Origin: Liolophura sinensis
Lineage: Eukaryota; Mollusca; Polyplacophora; Chitonida; Chitonidae
Reading direction: 5' to 3'
Length of the DNA stretch: 64,000 bases
NCBI RefSeq assembly: GCF_032854445.1
Contig: NC_088299.1
Span: 11,897,608 to 11,961,607, forward strand
The translations under genes and the position numbers were made by a program. Position 1 is the stretch's first letter; each line of letters starts with the position of its first letter. This document shows, in pieces, positions 1 to 12,000 of this stretch. Under the pieces are notes generated by a model. That model ran no database searches, was not told the origin of the DNA, and saw only the letters and a program-made list of their open reading frames with translations.

Positions 1-1311
1 TATACTGAACATCTGTGACAGCTATCGTTAATATCACCTCGTCTATCTCATCATATTCCCTAGTTTAGCGGCATTAAATACTAGTACGGAGAATTCTCGT
101 ACCTCTCTGTCGTTGGCAGCTGATCCAGCAACCTTGAATTTCATTCAACTCTTGTAAGAATTCATAGATTTGTTCTTGTCCACGGACATTACGTGGTTGT
201 TAACTTAGGTAATTTTCGGGCTTTAAAGTAGAGATAAACATTCAAACTCACGAGAACCAGTTAAAACTTGTTTAACATGTTTGCATGCTGCACTCTGATA
301 TCTGCGTTACTGACCACAATGTCGGCATGTTTGACACTTTTCGCCCGAATTCTGCAATATGACACCGCGAAACTTGTACCGCATATGTCATTTGTTTGCA
401 GTTTTTTCTGATTTATGAACAGTTGTATTCTGAATTATTCACCAGAATGCATATTTATATTATGTCTGAATTATGTAACGTCATATCTACTACTTGTCTC
501 ATATCTACTCTAGTTTTCTGAATTACACTTCTGTCATGTTTCTCCGAATTATGCACTGTCAATTCTGCACTATTTCGCCGAATTATGCACCGTTATATCT
601 GCCACATTTGCCTGATTTATTCATCGTCCACTGGTATAGAACGAAGTGGCTGGTGGGGTGGGGTATCTGGCTGGCTGTACCATGACCTCTAAACCCTGAC
701 CTAATGAATAATCTGGATCAAGACCTATATCGAAGGTCAAACTCACCAAACAAACAATGGAGGCATTTGGGTCGGTGACCGGATTAGGCAAGCCTCAGCG
801 CTCTGCCTAGTGTCACGTGAGATATCTATCCAGGGTTATTCAGAGTTGTGGATATTGGCACTATTATTAGCTCCATTCAAACCAGAACATTTTAATGTTT
901 AGTCACTCATAACTGTCGATTAAAAAACCTCAACACAAGGTTCGTCTAGTAAATAGGGTAAGTCCATGCCAAGACTTGACCATTAGTGTTTTGCCGTGAA
1001 AGTTTAGTGTCGGTGTCTTCCTTGTTGATAAAATAAGCCAATCTCAGTGCGATATATTTTTTTATTCCCACTGAATAAATGTATGTAGTTGACAAATTTT
1101 GCATTTGACCTAAAAATTCGCTGAAAACAGTGCATTTTAGAAGCAAGTAAATGTTCGAAACTGTTACTTTTTGTACTGAAACAGCCATTATTCCAATAGG
1201 ATATCCTATTTTCCAAACAAACGTCAAAACATCTATCCAAGGTCAACAGAACTCAGAATTAGGAATGCAATACAAGTAACTTATTCATGTGTGAATTTAT
1301 AGGTGAAATAC
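1..1311. other. Intergenic, no gene recognised; degenerate satellite at about 345-625
   Basis: No conserved protein block or RNA gene is visible. Between about 345 and 625 a degenerate unit built around GAATTATGCAC and a following TCATATCTAC-like segment recurs several times at irregular spacing, which looks like an old decayed tandem repeat. The short open frames here have no family features. Confidence 0.5.
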
Positions 1312-1334
1312 AGTATTCATTATGTATATATTAA

Positions 1335-1576
1335 CTTGATTTGTGTTTTACGCCTTACTCGAGAATATTTCGCTGATACGACCAGTAATATGGTGAGAGG
1401 ATACCGGGCACAGCCCGGAGGAAACCCACGAGCAGGTTGCTGAGACCTTCCCATCTACGGCCGGAGAGAAAGCCAGTATGAGGTGGACTTGAACTCACAG
1501 TGACCGCGTTGGTAAGAGGCTCCTTGGCCATTCCGCCGCGCTGGCAGGCTAAACACCTCAGCCACGGAGGCCTCCT
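1335..1576 (-). mobile_element. SINE family A, full length, with perfect target-site duplication
   Basis: Reverse copy of the most abundant SINE here. It has a tRNA-like head (ending near 1576 on the plus strand), a central block related to CCCGGTTTCCTCCCACC and a tail related to TTGAGTACGGCGTAAAACACC. It is flanked by a perfect 15-bp direct repeat AGTATTCATTATGTA at 1312-1326 and 1577-1591, the signature of LINE-driven retroposition. Confidence 0.85.
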
Positions 1577-1591
1577 AGTATTCATTATGTA

Positions 1592-2595
1592 CACTCTTAG
1601 TAGTTAAAAATATCTTTATTTCTGACGAAGGCTATCCAAAATATAGAACTCATATCTTATCGAGAGATGTGACATTGGTCTGTTATTATGTCATGTAATC
1701 CAGTGCTTTGGAAATACCAAGGTTCCCAGGGGATTGATGCCTGTTTGCCAGCCCGAACCATCAGGACAAAGAGACTTAACTGTCACGTTAACATCGGCTG
1801 ACACGTCCTTGCTTGAGAACCGTGGAGCCATAAATCGCTCTAATGTTCTATATACTTCACACAACAGTAGGCTGTTCGCTTACATATTAGATCGTAACGT
1901 AATTACGTAACAGATGCCCCTGGGCTCGCGCTGTGAAGCCACTGGCTTTATCTAGCCACCTACAGTAACTGTGGTGTGCAGGGAGTCTCTGTGAGTGGAG
2001 GTTGGTAGTTGGCCAGAGAGTAAGATTGTGAGGGGTAACAGTGGCATGTGAGGGTGAAGTGTTACTCACACAGCTGGTGTTTACACATGGCATCAGTAGG
2101 AACCCTTACATGTGCACAGTCCTCTATCCCAGTTATATAAACAGCCCAACAACTACATATGTAAACCGTTATGTTTGATTTGCAGTACATGTGGGTCTGA
2201 TGTCACTGTAATAGAATAATTGCACACGAAATTGGACCAAATTTTACCCGGGCCCTAAAATGATTATAACGTCGCTCAAAATGCAAATAAATTAATTAAC
2301 TCCAAAATATACACGTTAAATGGTGGCACAAATCTCCACATGTGGCTAAAATACGTCCTAGTTATCGTCATTTAGGATATAAGATAACAAGGCTTTACGA
2401 CACAGAGCTGCCAACTTGTCCATACAGTGGTTAATTTAATTAACTTTCGAGACAAATAAACAAAAGTTTATTTGACGTTAGATTAATATAAAAGTAGTCA
2501 GTGCTTCGTAAACAGCTCGTACGCCTATTCAAAGCTTATCTTTAGGTACATTTCTAGAGTCCGTACAATTTGTATTTTATAAATGTATGTGTAGA
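1592..2595. other. Intergenic, nothing recognised
   Basis: Unique-looking AT-rich sequence with no gene, RNA or repeat that I can name. Confidence 0.5.
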
Positions 2596-2876
2596 CTCCA
2601 AAAAATAATCTGCTAATTTTAACAGTAAGTGACTCGTTTCAGTGATGCCAGAATGCTGTTATTATAACATACATGCAATACTGTGTCATATTTAACATAA
2701 CATCCTGTAGGTCTAATACAATTTTTATGTATAACAAATGGAACATGACTGTTATATTTAACAGAATAATGTGCTGCAATAACAGAATACACTCTACACC
2801 ACGCAGACAACCGACTTTCTGTTAAATTTAACATCGGATTAAGTCTCTTAATCCCAGATTTAACAGATTATTTTTG
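2596..2876. mobile_element. Inverted-repeat MITE, copy 1
   Basis: The outer arms AAAAATAATCTGCTAATTTT (from about 2597) and the complement of the 2855-2876 segment pair with each other. An inner pair joins the CAGTGATGCCAGAATG segment (2640-2655) with the CATTCTAGCACCAC-like segment near 2790-2805. A related element with the same arms lies at 27,075-27,305, so this is a dispersed non-autonomous DNA element and not a chance hairpin. No transposase reading frame is present. Confidence 0.65.
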
Positions 2877-5849
2877 GTAAGTGCTATTTCCTGGAGACCA
2901 CAGGGATTTGGTTGGTTTGTAGAGTTCAGGGGCATACTCAGGTGTACTGCACTTATATTACGAATATCAGTTAACATGTTAACAGTTAACAGATACTGCG
3001 AGTCACTAAACTTTCGCTTTTTTCAGGCATGGCTAATTTCTTGGCTCGTTTATCTTATCTATTCTTCTACAAGCCACAAACTTACAACAAAAACAGTCCT
3101 GTATAAATTACACGGACGCCACCAAACCACGTGTCCACGATGATGATGCAAGCATTACAGCCATCATTTGCACGGCTATCAGCAATGTACGAGTGCGCAG
3201 ATCCCATTCCCGATATTCCCACGTGGACACATAAAGTGATGCAACAGTTAGTTATTCACACATCTCCCATTAACAATGTGCGCTGTAGCATACTGGTATA
3301 CACGATGTAAGCTATCGACTGACAGAAGGAAAAATAAACAGTGGGCGACATCATATGAGGCCAGGCAGACAAACGCAAATTATGAAAGATTTGCTGTACG
3401 AAAACAGCTGCTACATGCATGAATGGCTTGCACAGCCCAGTTGAGATGACCTCCTCTCTAGTCTAGGCCAGAAGTCCCCATTCACCACAAATCTGTTACA
3501 TATGTACTCTCTATATACACATCCAGTGTGACCCTAAAATGGTACATGCAGTTAAGGTTCACAAAAGAAGTCACTGGGAAATACATACATACATATATAT
3601 ATATATGTGTGTGTGCATATTCGTACAGGATACAGTTATAGGAGGTATCAACATTTGCGTGTTACGCTGAGTTCAGGAGAACTAATAAACACGGCATCTA
3701 ACTCGACACGGTTAACCACGTCCTATTTAATACATGCGGACGTCTTCACGAGGACAGGGGCGGGTGCTATCTTAACTGTACTACTCACCTCTCTACCGAG
3801 CTTCTCTGTTGTCAGGGTACCCGTTCCAAGATCAGAACGTAAACAACTTCCCTTGTGTACCTTTTGCAGATGGTCCCAGCAATAACGTGTTTTCCCTGTG
3901 TCGGCTAGTCTTACTGCTGAATTGCCGGGCTGTGACGTGTCTGTTGGTATTCACCATATAACCAGCACAGCTAGCGGTAAATTGCCGGGCTGTGACGTGT
4001 CTGTTGGTATTCACCATATAACCAGCCCAGCTAGCGGTACACTCACGCGCCTCGGCTCTACAACCTTTCAGAGCCTATATCCAATGAAATCCGTCGGCTG
4101 TCCTAAAGCCCATGTGTTGAGGAGACTGAGTGGGTAATCCGGCAGGGGTTTGGATCGATTCCACAGAGCCCGCCAATGACTGCTACATCTGACTGTCTAC
4201 TACAACAGCTACACTCTGTGAGAAGCCGGTATTCTTAATGGAGCAGAGACTAATCGCCGCATGAATAGTGCACTAACCTAACAAAAGCCATATTCCCGCG
4301 GTCACTGTACAATGGCGCAGTTCATACTCCAGCCAAACCTAGGCTGTCTTCACAACGATTCATCCTTAGTGTTAGCCTCAGAGGATCGTTAACCCAGGAG
4401 TCCTGTTCCCTTCTATCAAAGCTAAACGGCCAGTTACAATAAAATAGCTGAGTAGTTTGTCTTTTTGTCTTTTTTTCATTGGATACCGACATTCCTGATT
4501 TACTTTGTTGTTACACACTGTCTATATCATGTCTACCTAAACAACAATGTCTAGACATTAGTATGGGCTTTTGTCAGCCCATCGGAGGACATCAAGACAA
4601 TTCTTGCAAACTCTGTACTTGTGTAATAATGATAATGTGTACAAGTACTTTCCGTAAATCAGTTGTACATCCATTACAACATGAAATACGGTACCACACA
4701 TATCCCCAAAAAGTTGATCATAGCCCACTTTGGAGGTTAAACATTTAACGAGTACGAGTATAGTTTTATGTGCATATTTCATTTACTACTTGCATGTTTC
4801 TTTTCTTTCACTTCAGTGACTTAATGTGACTAGCCTACATCAATTTCAATTTCAATCACCAATGAAATAAATAAATAAATACCTCCACTAAACAGAGAAT
4901 TATAATTACTTCTTTGTGCGTATCATTTCAGGAAATAACTTTTGAATACAGTTCGAATTTAATGCCCAATGGGTTAAGTACAACCTAATGGCCGATATAA
5001 ACTTACACCGTTGCCGGATTCGAACCCACGATCAAGTGATTTCCATGACCTGAAAATAGCGCCCACATCCGACAATCTTCTCCTATGCCTGGTCTTACAT
5101 GATTTACAACAAAGTACGAGGCTCAAGCACATGTTAGTATGTACGACCTCAAGTAAGCTTCATTCACGGCAGACCAACATTTCTCAATGATAAAAAGACT
5201 TTCTTGTGTGAATTGTTAGCAGGAAAGAAGTAAATACGTCTAATGTAATTCATCATTTTTTTTTCACAGCAAGTGGAGATAGCTGATATAAGCTCTGACA
5301 TTATTGCGCGGAGATGCAAACATGTGGAAGGCTAACACCGCCAAAATTATACATCCCAAATGAAATAAGCATCCCCCAAAGCAAACAAGCATCTCACAAA
5401 TGAATCTGAATCATCTCTCAAACGGAATAAGCATCTCCCAAACCAAACACTAATGGTTACACAAAAAAAATTAACACAAATTATACAACAGAGTCCCTGA
5501 ACAACTAGAACGTGACCGGATGGGATGTATGTACGTGTATATGATACACCACTTGAAGGGTATACCGGTGTAAGTGTGATACACGCTGGGCCCCAGACAT
5601 GTGTCATCTTGCATGCAGGCTTAAAATGTATAAGCCATGTATTTGCACAAAGCTTGGCTCGTTGCAATCTCTCAAGGCTCTCTTGGTGCTGCGCATAATG
5701 CACTCATGGCAGGCTAATTACAATGTTATGCTCTTTCTTTCAAAACACACTTGAAAGTAAACATCATAGTTGTTTCTCACAAATAAAGGTCCCTTCCCGA
5801 TACTGATCATGTAAAACAGTTCTGGTTTTCCTTGTTCCTTTAATTTCTA
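2877..5849. other. Intergenic, no gene recognised
   Basis: Holds a short TA/TG microsatellite (about 3581-3618), a 60-bp tandem duplication (about 3919-4038) and an isolated minus-strand pol III B-box-like string (complement of GGATTCGAACCC, about 5017-5028), probably the remnant of a tRNA-derived repeat. No exon was recognised. Confidence 0.5.
3919..4038. repeat. 60-bp unit tandemly duplicated
   Basis: Two nearly identical 60-bp units, each containing TTGCCGGGCTGTGACGTGTC and CACCATATAACCAGC, sit side by side. They differ at only a few positions, so the duplication is recent. Confidence 0.9.
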
Positions 5850-6910
5850 TAGAAATTGTATACAAAACACCCTTTATAATCTTCAGTATAACAAGGCAAT
5901 ACGATGCTGATACCTTAAATGAAGTATAATGCACGGTATATGTTGAGTATACAAAACACCCTTTATAATCTTCGCTATGATAAGGCAATACGATGCTGAT
6001 ACCGTAAATGCAGTATAATGCACGGTATATGCTGAGTATACAAAACACCCTTTATAATCTTCGCTATGATAAGGCAATACGATGCTGATACCGTAAATGC
6101 AGTATAATGCACGGTATATGTTGAGTATACAAAACACCTTTTATAATCTTCGGTATGATAAGGCAATACGACGCTGATACCGTAAATGAAGTATAATGCA
6201 CGGCATATGTTGAGTATACAAAACACCCTTCATAATCTTCGGTATGACAAGGTAATACGATGCTGATGCCGTAAATGCAGTATAATGCACGGTATATGCT
6301 GAGTATACAAAACACCCTTCATAATCTTCGGTATGACAAGGTAATACGATGCTGATGCCGTAAATGCAGTATAATGCACGGTATATGCTGAGTATACAAA
6401 ACACCCTTCATAATCTTCGGTATGACAAGGTAATACTATGCTGATACCGTAAATGCAGTATAATTCACGGTATATGCTGAGTATACAAAACACCCTTCAC
6501 AACCATCGGTACGACAAGGCAATATGATGCTGACACGGTAAATTAAGTATAATGCACGGTATACCGATGTCGATACCGTGAATAAATATAGATAATGCAC
6601 GGTAGATGTGAAGTACAAAACATTCACTATCCTCCACGATAGAAGAGCAGCACAGTACATTACTGATACTGTGAGCAAAATTAGATAATGCACGGTACAG
6701 GCTGGGAAAGAAAACAACTGCCATCATCTTCTGGAAAATAACACACTGTTGACAACATACGGTATGCTGAGTACAAAACATCGGCCATCATCCACAGCGA
6801 AAGAAAAACACACAAAGTTATATAGATGATAAAATACCTGACCGCTGTACATACGGTGAATAGACAAAATATGGTAAGCTGAGAACAAAACGTCCGCTAA
6901 TCCTCCACCA
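5850..6910. repeat. 89-bp minisatellite, about 8 good copies plus a decayed flank
   Basis: The string ACAAAACACCCTTTATAATC recurs at about 89-bp spacing from about 5864 to 6487, together with GCACGGTATATGCTGAGTAT and GATGCTGATACCGTAAATG. Copies to the right (6,530-6,910) keep only fragments such as GTACAAAACATC and GGTA. Order runs from nearly identical to heavily diverged. Open frames through it on the minus strand are by-products of the repeat. Confidence 0.9.
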
Positions 6911-7410
6911 GAGGAAAAGATTCATAGATATTAAGCTGAAAATAGCTGACGGTAGATATTCAGCTGAAAATAGTTGAACGCCTTATAAAGTCATTTCCTG
7001 TTACCTAGTAACAGTTCACTTGTGACGCAAGGGAAACAGTTTCTAGGTACATCAGCCTCCCGCCAGATCAGCTTCTTCACGATGATTGGCAGTTGTATAG
7101 CTGTATATATTCCTGCAGATTTCAGACCTTGTTCAGGGACATATCATGGCACATCGGTTCGGTGCCTGGGTGGAACGACGGTAAATAGAATCTGGATCAG
7201 TCTAGTGAAACGATCTGAAAATAAGATCAACCTTAATAACAAGATAGACCAGAAGGAAAATTTCATATCTACTTCGGAGTAAACCCTCGACTTTAGGCAA
7301 GTCATTAGCGAACTTTACAAAATGCCTCACAAATATCTAAATGATGAAATACAGGTTACCGCCAACTTATTTCATGCAAGACCATATAAACCCCCCATAT
7401 AACGCTATCT
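6911..7410. other. Intergenic, nothing recognised
   Basis: No gene or element recognised between the 89-bp array and the next SINE. Confidence 0.5.
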
Positions 7411-7662
7411 GTGCCTCTGTGGCCCAGTGTTTGGGGCGCCAGAGCAGCACAATAACTGAGGAGTCTCTCACCAATGCGGTCGCTGTAAGTTCAAGTCCAG
7501 CTCTGTGTTGGCTTCCTCTCCAGTCGTGCGTAGGAAGGTTTGTCAGCAGCCTGCGGATGGTCGTGGGTTTTCGAGCCTGGTTTCCCCCAACCATACGGCT
7601 GGCCGCCGTCGTATAAGAGAAATATTGTTGAGTAAGATGTAAAACACCAAACAAACAAATAA
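7411..7662 (+). mobile_element. SINE family A
   Basis: Contains the tRNA-like head GCCTCTGTGGCCCAG, the segment CACCAATGCGGTCGCTGT and a B-box-like AAGTTCAAGTCC. The 3' end GTAAAACACCAAACAAACAA is shared with the other copies. Confidence 0.85.
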
Positions 7663-8920
7663 AATTAATCCCCTAACGTTGACCATCGCTTTTTCTCATC
7701 CAGCACCATCAAGGGCCTGATAACATTATAGAGGAATCTCGAAAGTTTCTGCCTGACGTTGTGACTGAACCAACATCTCTTGTGTCCCAATTGTCAATCA
7801 AGAACATCCAAATGACCAGTCATAAGCAATATTGTTGCAAATAGGTCAACCGGATGTCCCACACATAGGTTACAAATGATCGATCTTTCTATGACGCCAT
7901 GGCGTCACAACTGCTTTCACCGGGAATGGAATGAAAAGTAGCCTTGTCACCATAAGGGGTGGTGGGACATCGGATGTGCTGGACCCATGCATTCTAAGGC
8001 AAACATCGCGATCACATCCAGTAAGTCACGCACAGAAGAACTAACATAGAAATATACAGAATGCTAAATACAACGCATTTCTAACAGTAACTTACACGCT
8101 ACTCCAAGCACCAAGGGTTAAGAAAGATTAGGCCAAAAAATGGAGAGATGTTAATTGCAATTGCATAGCTAATCCACCAGCGAATTCTGATTCATGCAGG
8201 AATAGAGTATAAAAGACTACAGCAAAGCGAGAACAACATGATATATGACAATGGTTACACATGGCCGGTGAAACCCGGTTTCTTGTCAATGTATTGTAAC
8301 TGTTCATGTAAATGCTTAATGACTAGCACCTCGCACACACCCTAGCACCTCACATAAACCCTTGCACCTCACACACACCCTAGCACCTCACACACACCCT
8401 AGCGTATAAAGATGCAGTGATGTTCACTGGTCTAGAATTACTCAAAATGCTCTGTTGTCACCATGCCTTGTCACAATGCATGTTGTACCTAACACATCTT
8501 CAGATCAAATAACGCTTGCAGGCATTCCCCCTCAAGGAGTCAGTGTTGACATTCATTTTGTCTTGCATCTTCACGGTGTCAACCGTGGTTTGTACATTAA
8601 CCACATTCAGACACAGGACATGTACTCAGCAGACGGGGAATATATTTCACGCCATCGAGATGCTTGGCTTGATTTCGATGATACGGCGTTTCAGTAATGT
8701 AGCATTAGAAATTAGAGTTTCAGTCGGGTTTCAAGCAGTTAACGTCTTAGAGCAAATTTAGTCTCCAAACAAAGGACTGGAAAAATAAAAACGTGTGGAT
8801 GAAATTCCCTCAAGGGAAATTGGGATGGCGGGTTAAAACAATGGATTGCATTCTCAAGAACTACATAATTTTCTGTTTGATTAGGGGTCAAAGGTTGGGG
8901 AGGGTTAGGGCTATACTTAC
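7663..8920. other. 3' flank or last intron of the SLC7 gene; short CACCTCACA array; unexplained open frame
   Basis: The last coding exon of the SLC7 transporter should lie at or left of here, but I could not identify it. A short tandem run of the unit CTAGCACCTCACACACACC occupies about 8,322-8,405. An open plus-strand frame of more than 90 codons ends with TAA at 8,695-8,697. Its product is of normal, non-repetitive composition but resembles nothing I recognise. Confidence 0.4.
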
Positions 8921-9089
8921 CGATATGAGGCAAATGTAGTTTCATGTACACAAAAGGAACATAGAAGATCAGCCCGCTTATAACAAAGAGGAAGGCATAC
9001 AGAAACTCAATCTGCGGATTCTGGATGATCGGAGCAATGATGAGGTATACGGAAGCAATCACGACTAGCACTGGCACAACAACTGGCAC
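8921..9089 (-). CDS. SLC7A9: SLC7A9-like exon 11 (residues 417-472)
   Basis: Encodes TM11-TM12: the Val/Pro-rich start, [19 protein letters not shown] and [14 protein letters not shown]. It ends one base into the next codon at a strong GTAAGTAT donor, so a further short C-terminal exon is expected at lower coordinates. Confidence 0.92.
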
Positions 9090-12000
9090 CTGGAATCAAA
9101 ATATGAGAACACAAATATGAATGCAATAACCTGGAGGATTTTTGGTACATATTATATGGACTGTTCTAATGAACCGCACAAAGAGCGAGATATAGCGAGT
9201 TTTCAATCAGCATCCTCATCGTTTGGTAACCAAATATAAATCGTTCCACGTATAGTTTACATTTCTACTCAAGGCAGGTGTGTATTTAGTTATCCGACTG
9301 CTAACAGAACCTCTTGAGATAGCAGTTTTTCATACATAAAAATCCATGCAAAACATAAGACTGAGTTGTACTATAAGGGCCGGGAAACAGAGCAAAATGG
9401 CCGTGATTTCACTCAGATTGAATAATCGCCTGTATAGATATAGCCTAGGTCTGACGTCTGTTTCATTCTTCAAAGCTTAGCTTTCAAAAATACTTCACTA
9501 ATTAACAGTTAATGTGGAAGCTAAGCTGGGAATATTGTTAACTGATGTCAGAGCTAAGGTATAGGCACACTTTCAGTTTCTGGATGCATACTCTCTTGGC
9601 GAAAGGCTTCCTGAGGGCAGCCGAAACTGGTTCTTCTCAAAGACTACTTGTTAAGGTTTTGTGTTCGATTCCGGGTCCTGATCGTCGACTTGGTTTTTGT
9701 CCTAAGTCAGCAGGTTTATTAGGTATCTAACAAATTCGCGGTGCTTTCCTATATGAGGTCTATTCCACAAAGTTAAATGATCGCTGTGGGACAAGTGAAA
9801 TACTTCCGGTAAAGCGTAACACACAAGTCTGATGTGCTCTGGCTGTTTCTCCTCCCCACAATGTTGAAGATCAAAGCGTCTAAAATGAGAGACACATTTC
9901 AGACCTACAGATCTAACATTTCAACTGTTCCACATTTACTGTATTATAGTGAACGACAAGACTAGATAAAGAACCATTATCTCTAAAAATTCTATACATG
10001 TATTTACAAAAAGAACACCACTTTGTACATATGTGTTTGTGTAGCCCGCGATTGAAACAGGATGTGTATGACAGGTACACGGTGTGGTACACATTTAAAG
10101 TGTAGGTCCCTAAAGATGATATATTCAAAATACGCATTAATGTGAGTGAGCAAAACTGTTACAACTAATGTGTGCCTGAGGTATACATCTTCTGTCTTTT
10201 TTGCACACAATTGCTTTTAGATTTATTTTATTTATTTATTTGATTGGCATTTTACGCCGTACTAAAGAATATTTCACTTATACGACGGTGGAAACCGCGC
10301 AGAGCCCGGGGAAACCCGCGACTATCCGCAGGTTGCTGCCCAGTTGCTTTCAGCGACTATAGGTCTACATAAATAAATTATAGTATCATTATGCCCGATA
10401 GTGTGGAAGTTGGAATCGTCCTGATTCTAGATGGTATTTACCTTATATGGCCTGTGCAGGTTCGGTTCAGTGTATCTGAGGATGACCAATGACAACGCTG
10501 TCAGGCCATAAAATATCCAGGCGGCGAAACTGAAGAAACCGATGAGGCTCCCAAGGTTTCCCAGGCCAACTACCAAAAGTATACCGATGCACACCTGAGA
10601 AATGTATGACCACAATTCGTATAAAAATGGCAGAATTACTAAGAAAGGATATTTAGCAAAGTCAGTTTAACATATACACAACAGACCTGTCACTCAGTAA
10701 ACAGTATACATGTATCACTGTTACCATTAGAGTCATCTCCCTTAAGTTGATCAGTATTTGCCTGTCAGTTGGATTGGCCAGTCGATCATATATCACTTCA
10801 CAAATGAGTTGAGCGCAAGACGACATCGATTATTTGCCAAATATCGCAGTTGTTACGAATTTACACATATGAATTGTTACGATTTAGACATATGTGTCAT
10901 GTTATCAAGTAGGAGTTTACTATGCTACTTAACTGTAAAGATTAGGGACGGTAAAGGAGTGAGCCTGTTCGCGTGGATGAAGGAGAGGAATCCTGGCATA
11001 TGACCCTCCCTGCTGGCTACGTAGCATAGCCTGAGGAAAACAACTCAAAATGATGACATCATTATATATACACAATAAAGTAACTCATAGGCTCTTTCCT
11101 ATGATGTATTGGTGTTATCTATTAGACTCTAAATGAACAAGAAACCCTCTTAAATAGTTACATTGAACACTGAAAAGATCAAGAGGAGTCACTGCATTCA
11201 TAAGAGTTACATGTATCAGACCAGTTTTATTAAGAGTTAATGTTTCAAAGTCTTCATATTCCAACTCCATTAAAAGTGTTAAATTTTTTAAACTCTGTTT
11301 TAAGTGTTGGTTTAGGATATTGATTAATCAAGTTTAAATGGAGTTGGAATGTGAACACTTTAACCAGCGTTCAACCACTCAAACTTCATAAAATTGGTAA
11401 GATAACTTAGTGCAGTCATTCTTCGTCATCCTTACTCCGTTAAATGCAACTGTATAGTTTTAATACTGTACATTAATAGACACACCTCCTTACATTGGCA
11501 AAAACCATAGACTATACATTTTTCTAAATAGAATCCAACAAACTTCCTAAAATTTATAATGCGGGTCGTATAATTCTTTCAAACTTTAGGATCATTTTAA
11601 CACTAGCAATTTTACAGGGTCGAGTCTGACATTTATAGAAAGAGATAAGTTGAGCTCAGTAAATGCAAAATATTGTCTGGCCAAAAATATCCTGTTTACT
11701 TGATCAAAACAATCGACAAACCTTCCGCTGGCGAAAAGACATCCGTTAGCGGCTCCGAAACAGGACATGACGACAAATACTGGTATAATCCATGCCATTA
11801 TACCCAGCATCCTTTCTCCCCACGTCTGTAGAAGTAGATAAAGGTATCATTTAAATCTGTTATTAGATTTTGAATATATTCAGCCGTATCTATGATTATG
11901 TACAAATATGCAAAAGTCCACATGCATGTTATTCTATTCGTAATGGGAGTAGACTTGGGACGTGATTAAAGTATGTGACTTTTCCTTATTTTATATGGAA

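Noticed and set aside
5764..6781. Overlapping minus-strand open frames of 80-95 codons
   Set aside because: All are shifted readings of the 89-bp minisatellite.
9545..9730. Short gene with tRNA-like GTTCGATTCCGGG
   Set aside because: Only a B-box-like string is present; no A box, no stem pairing, no protein similarity.
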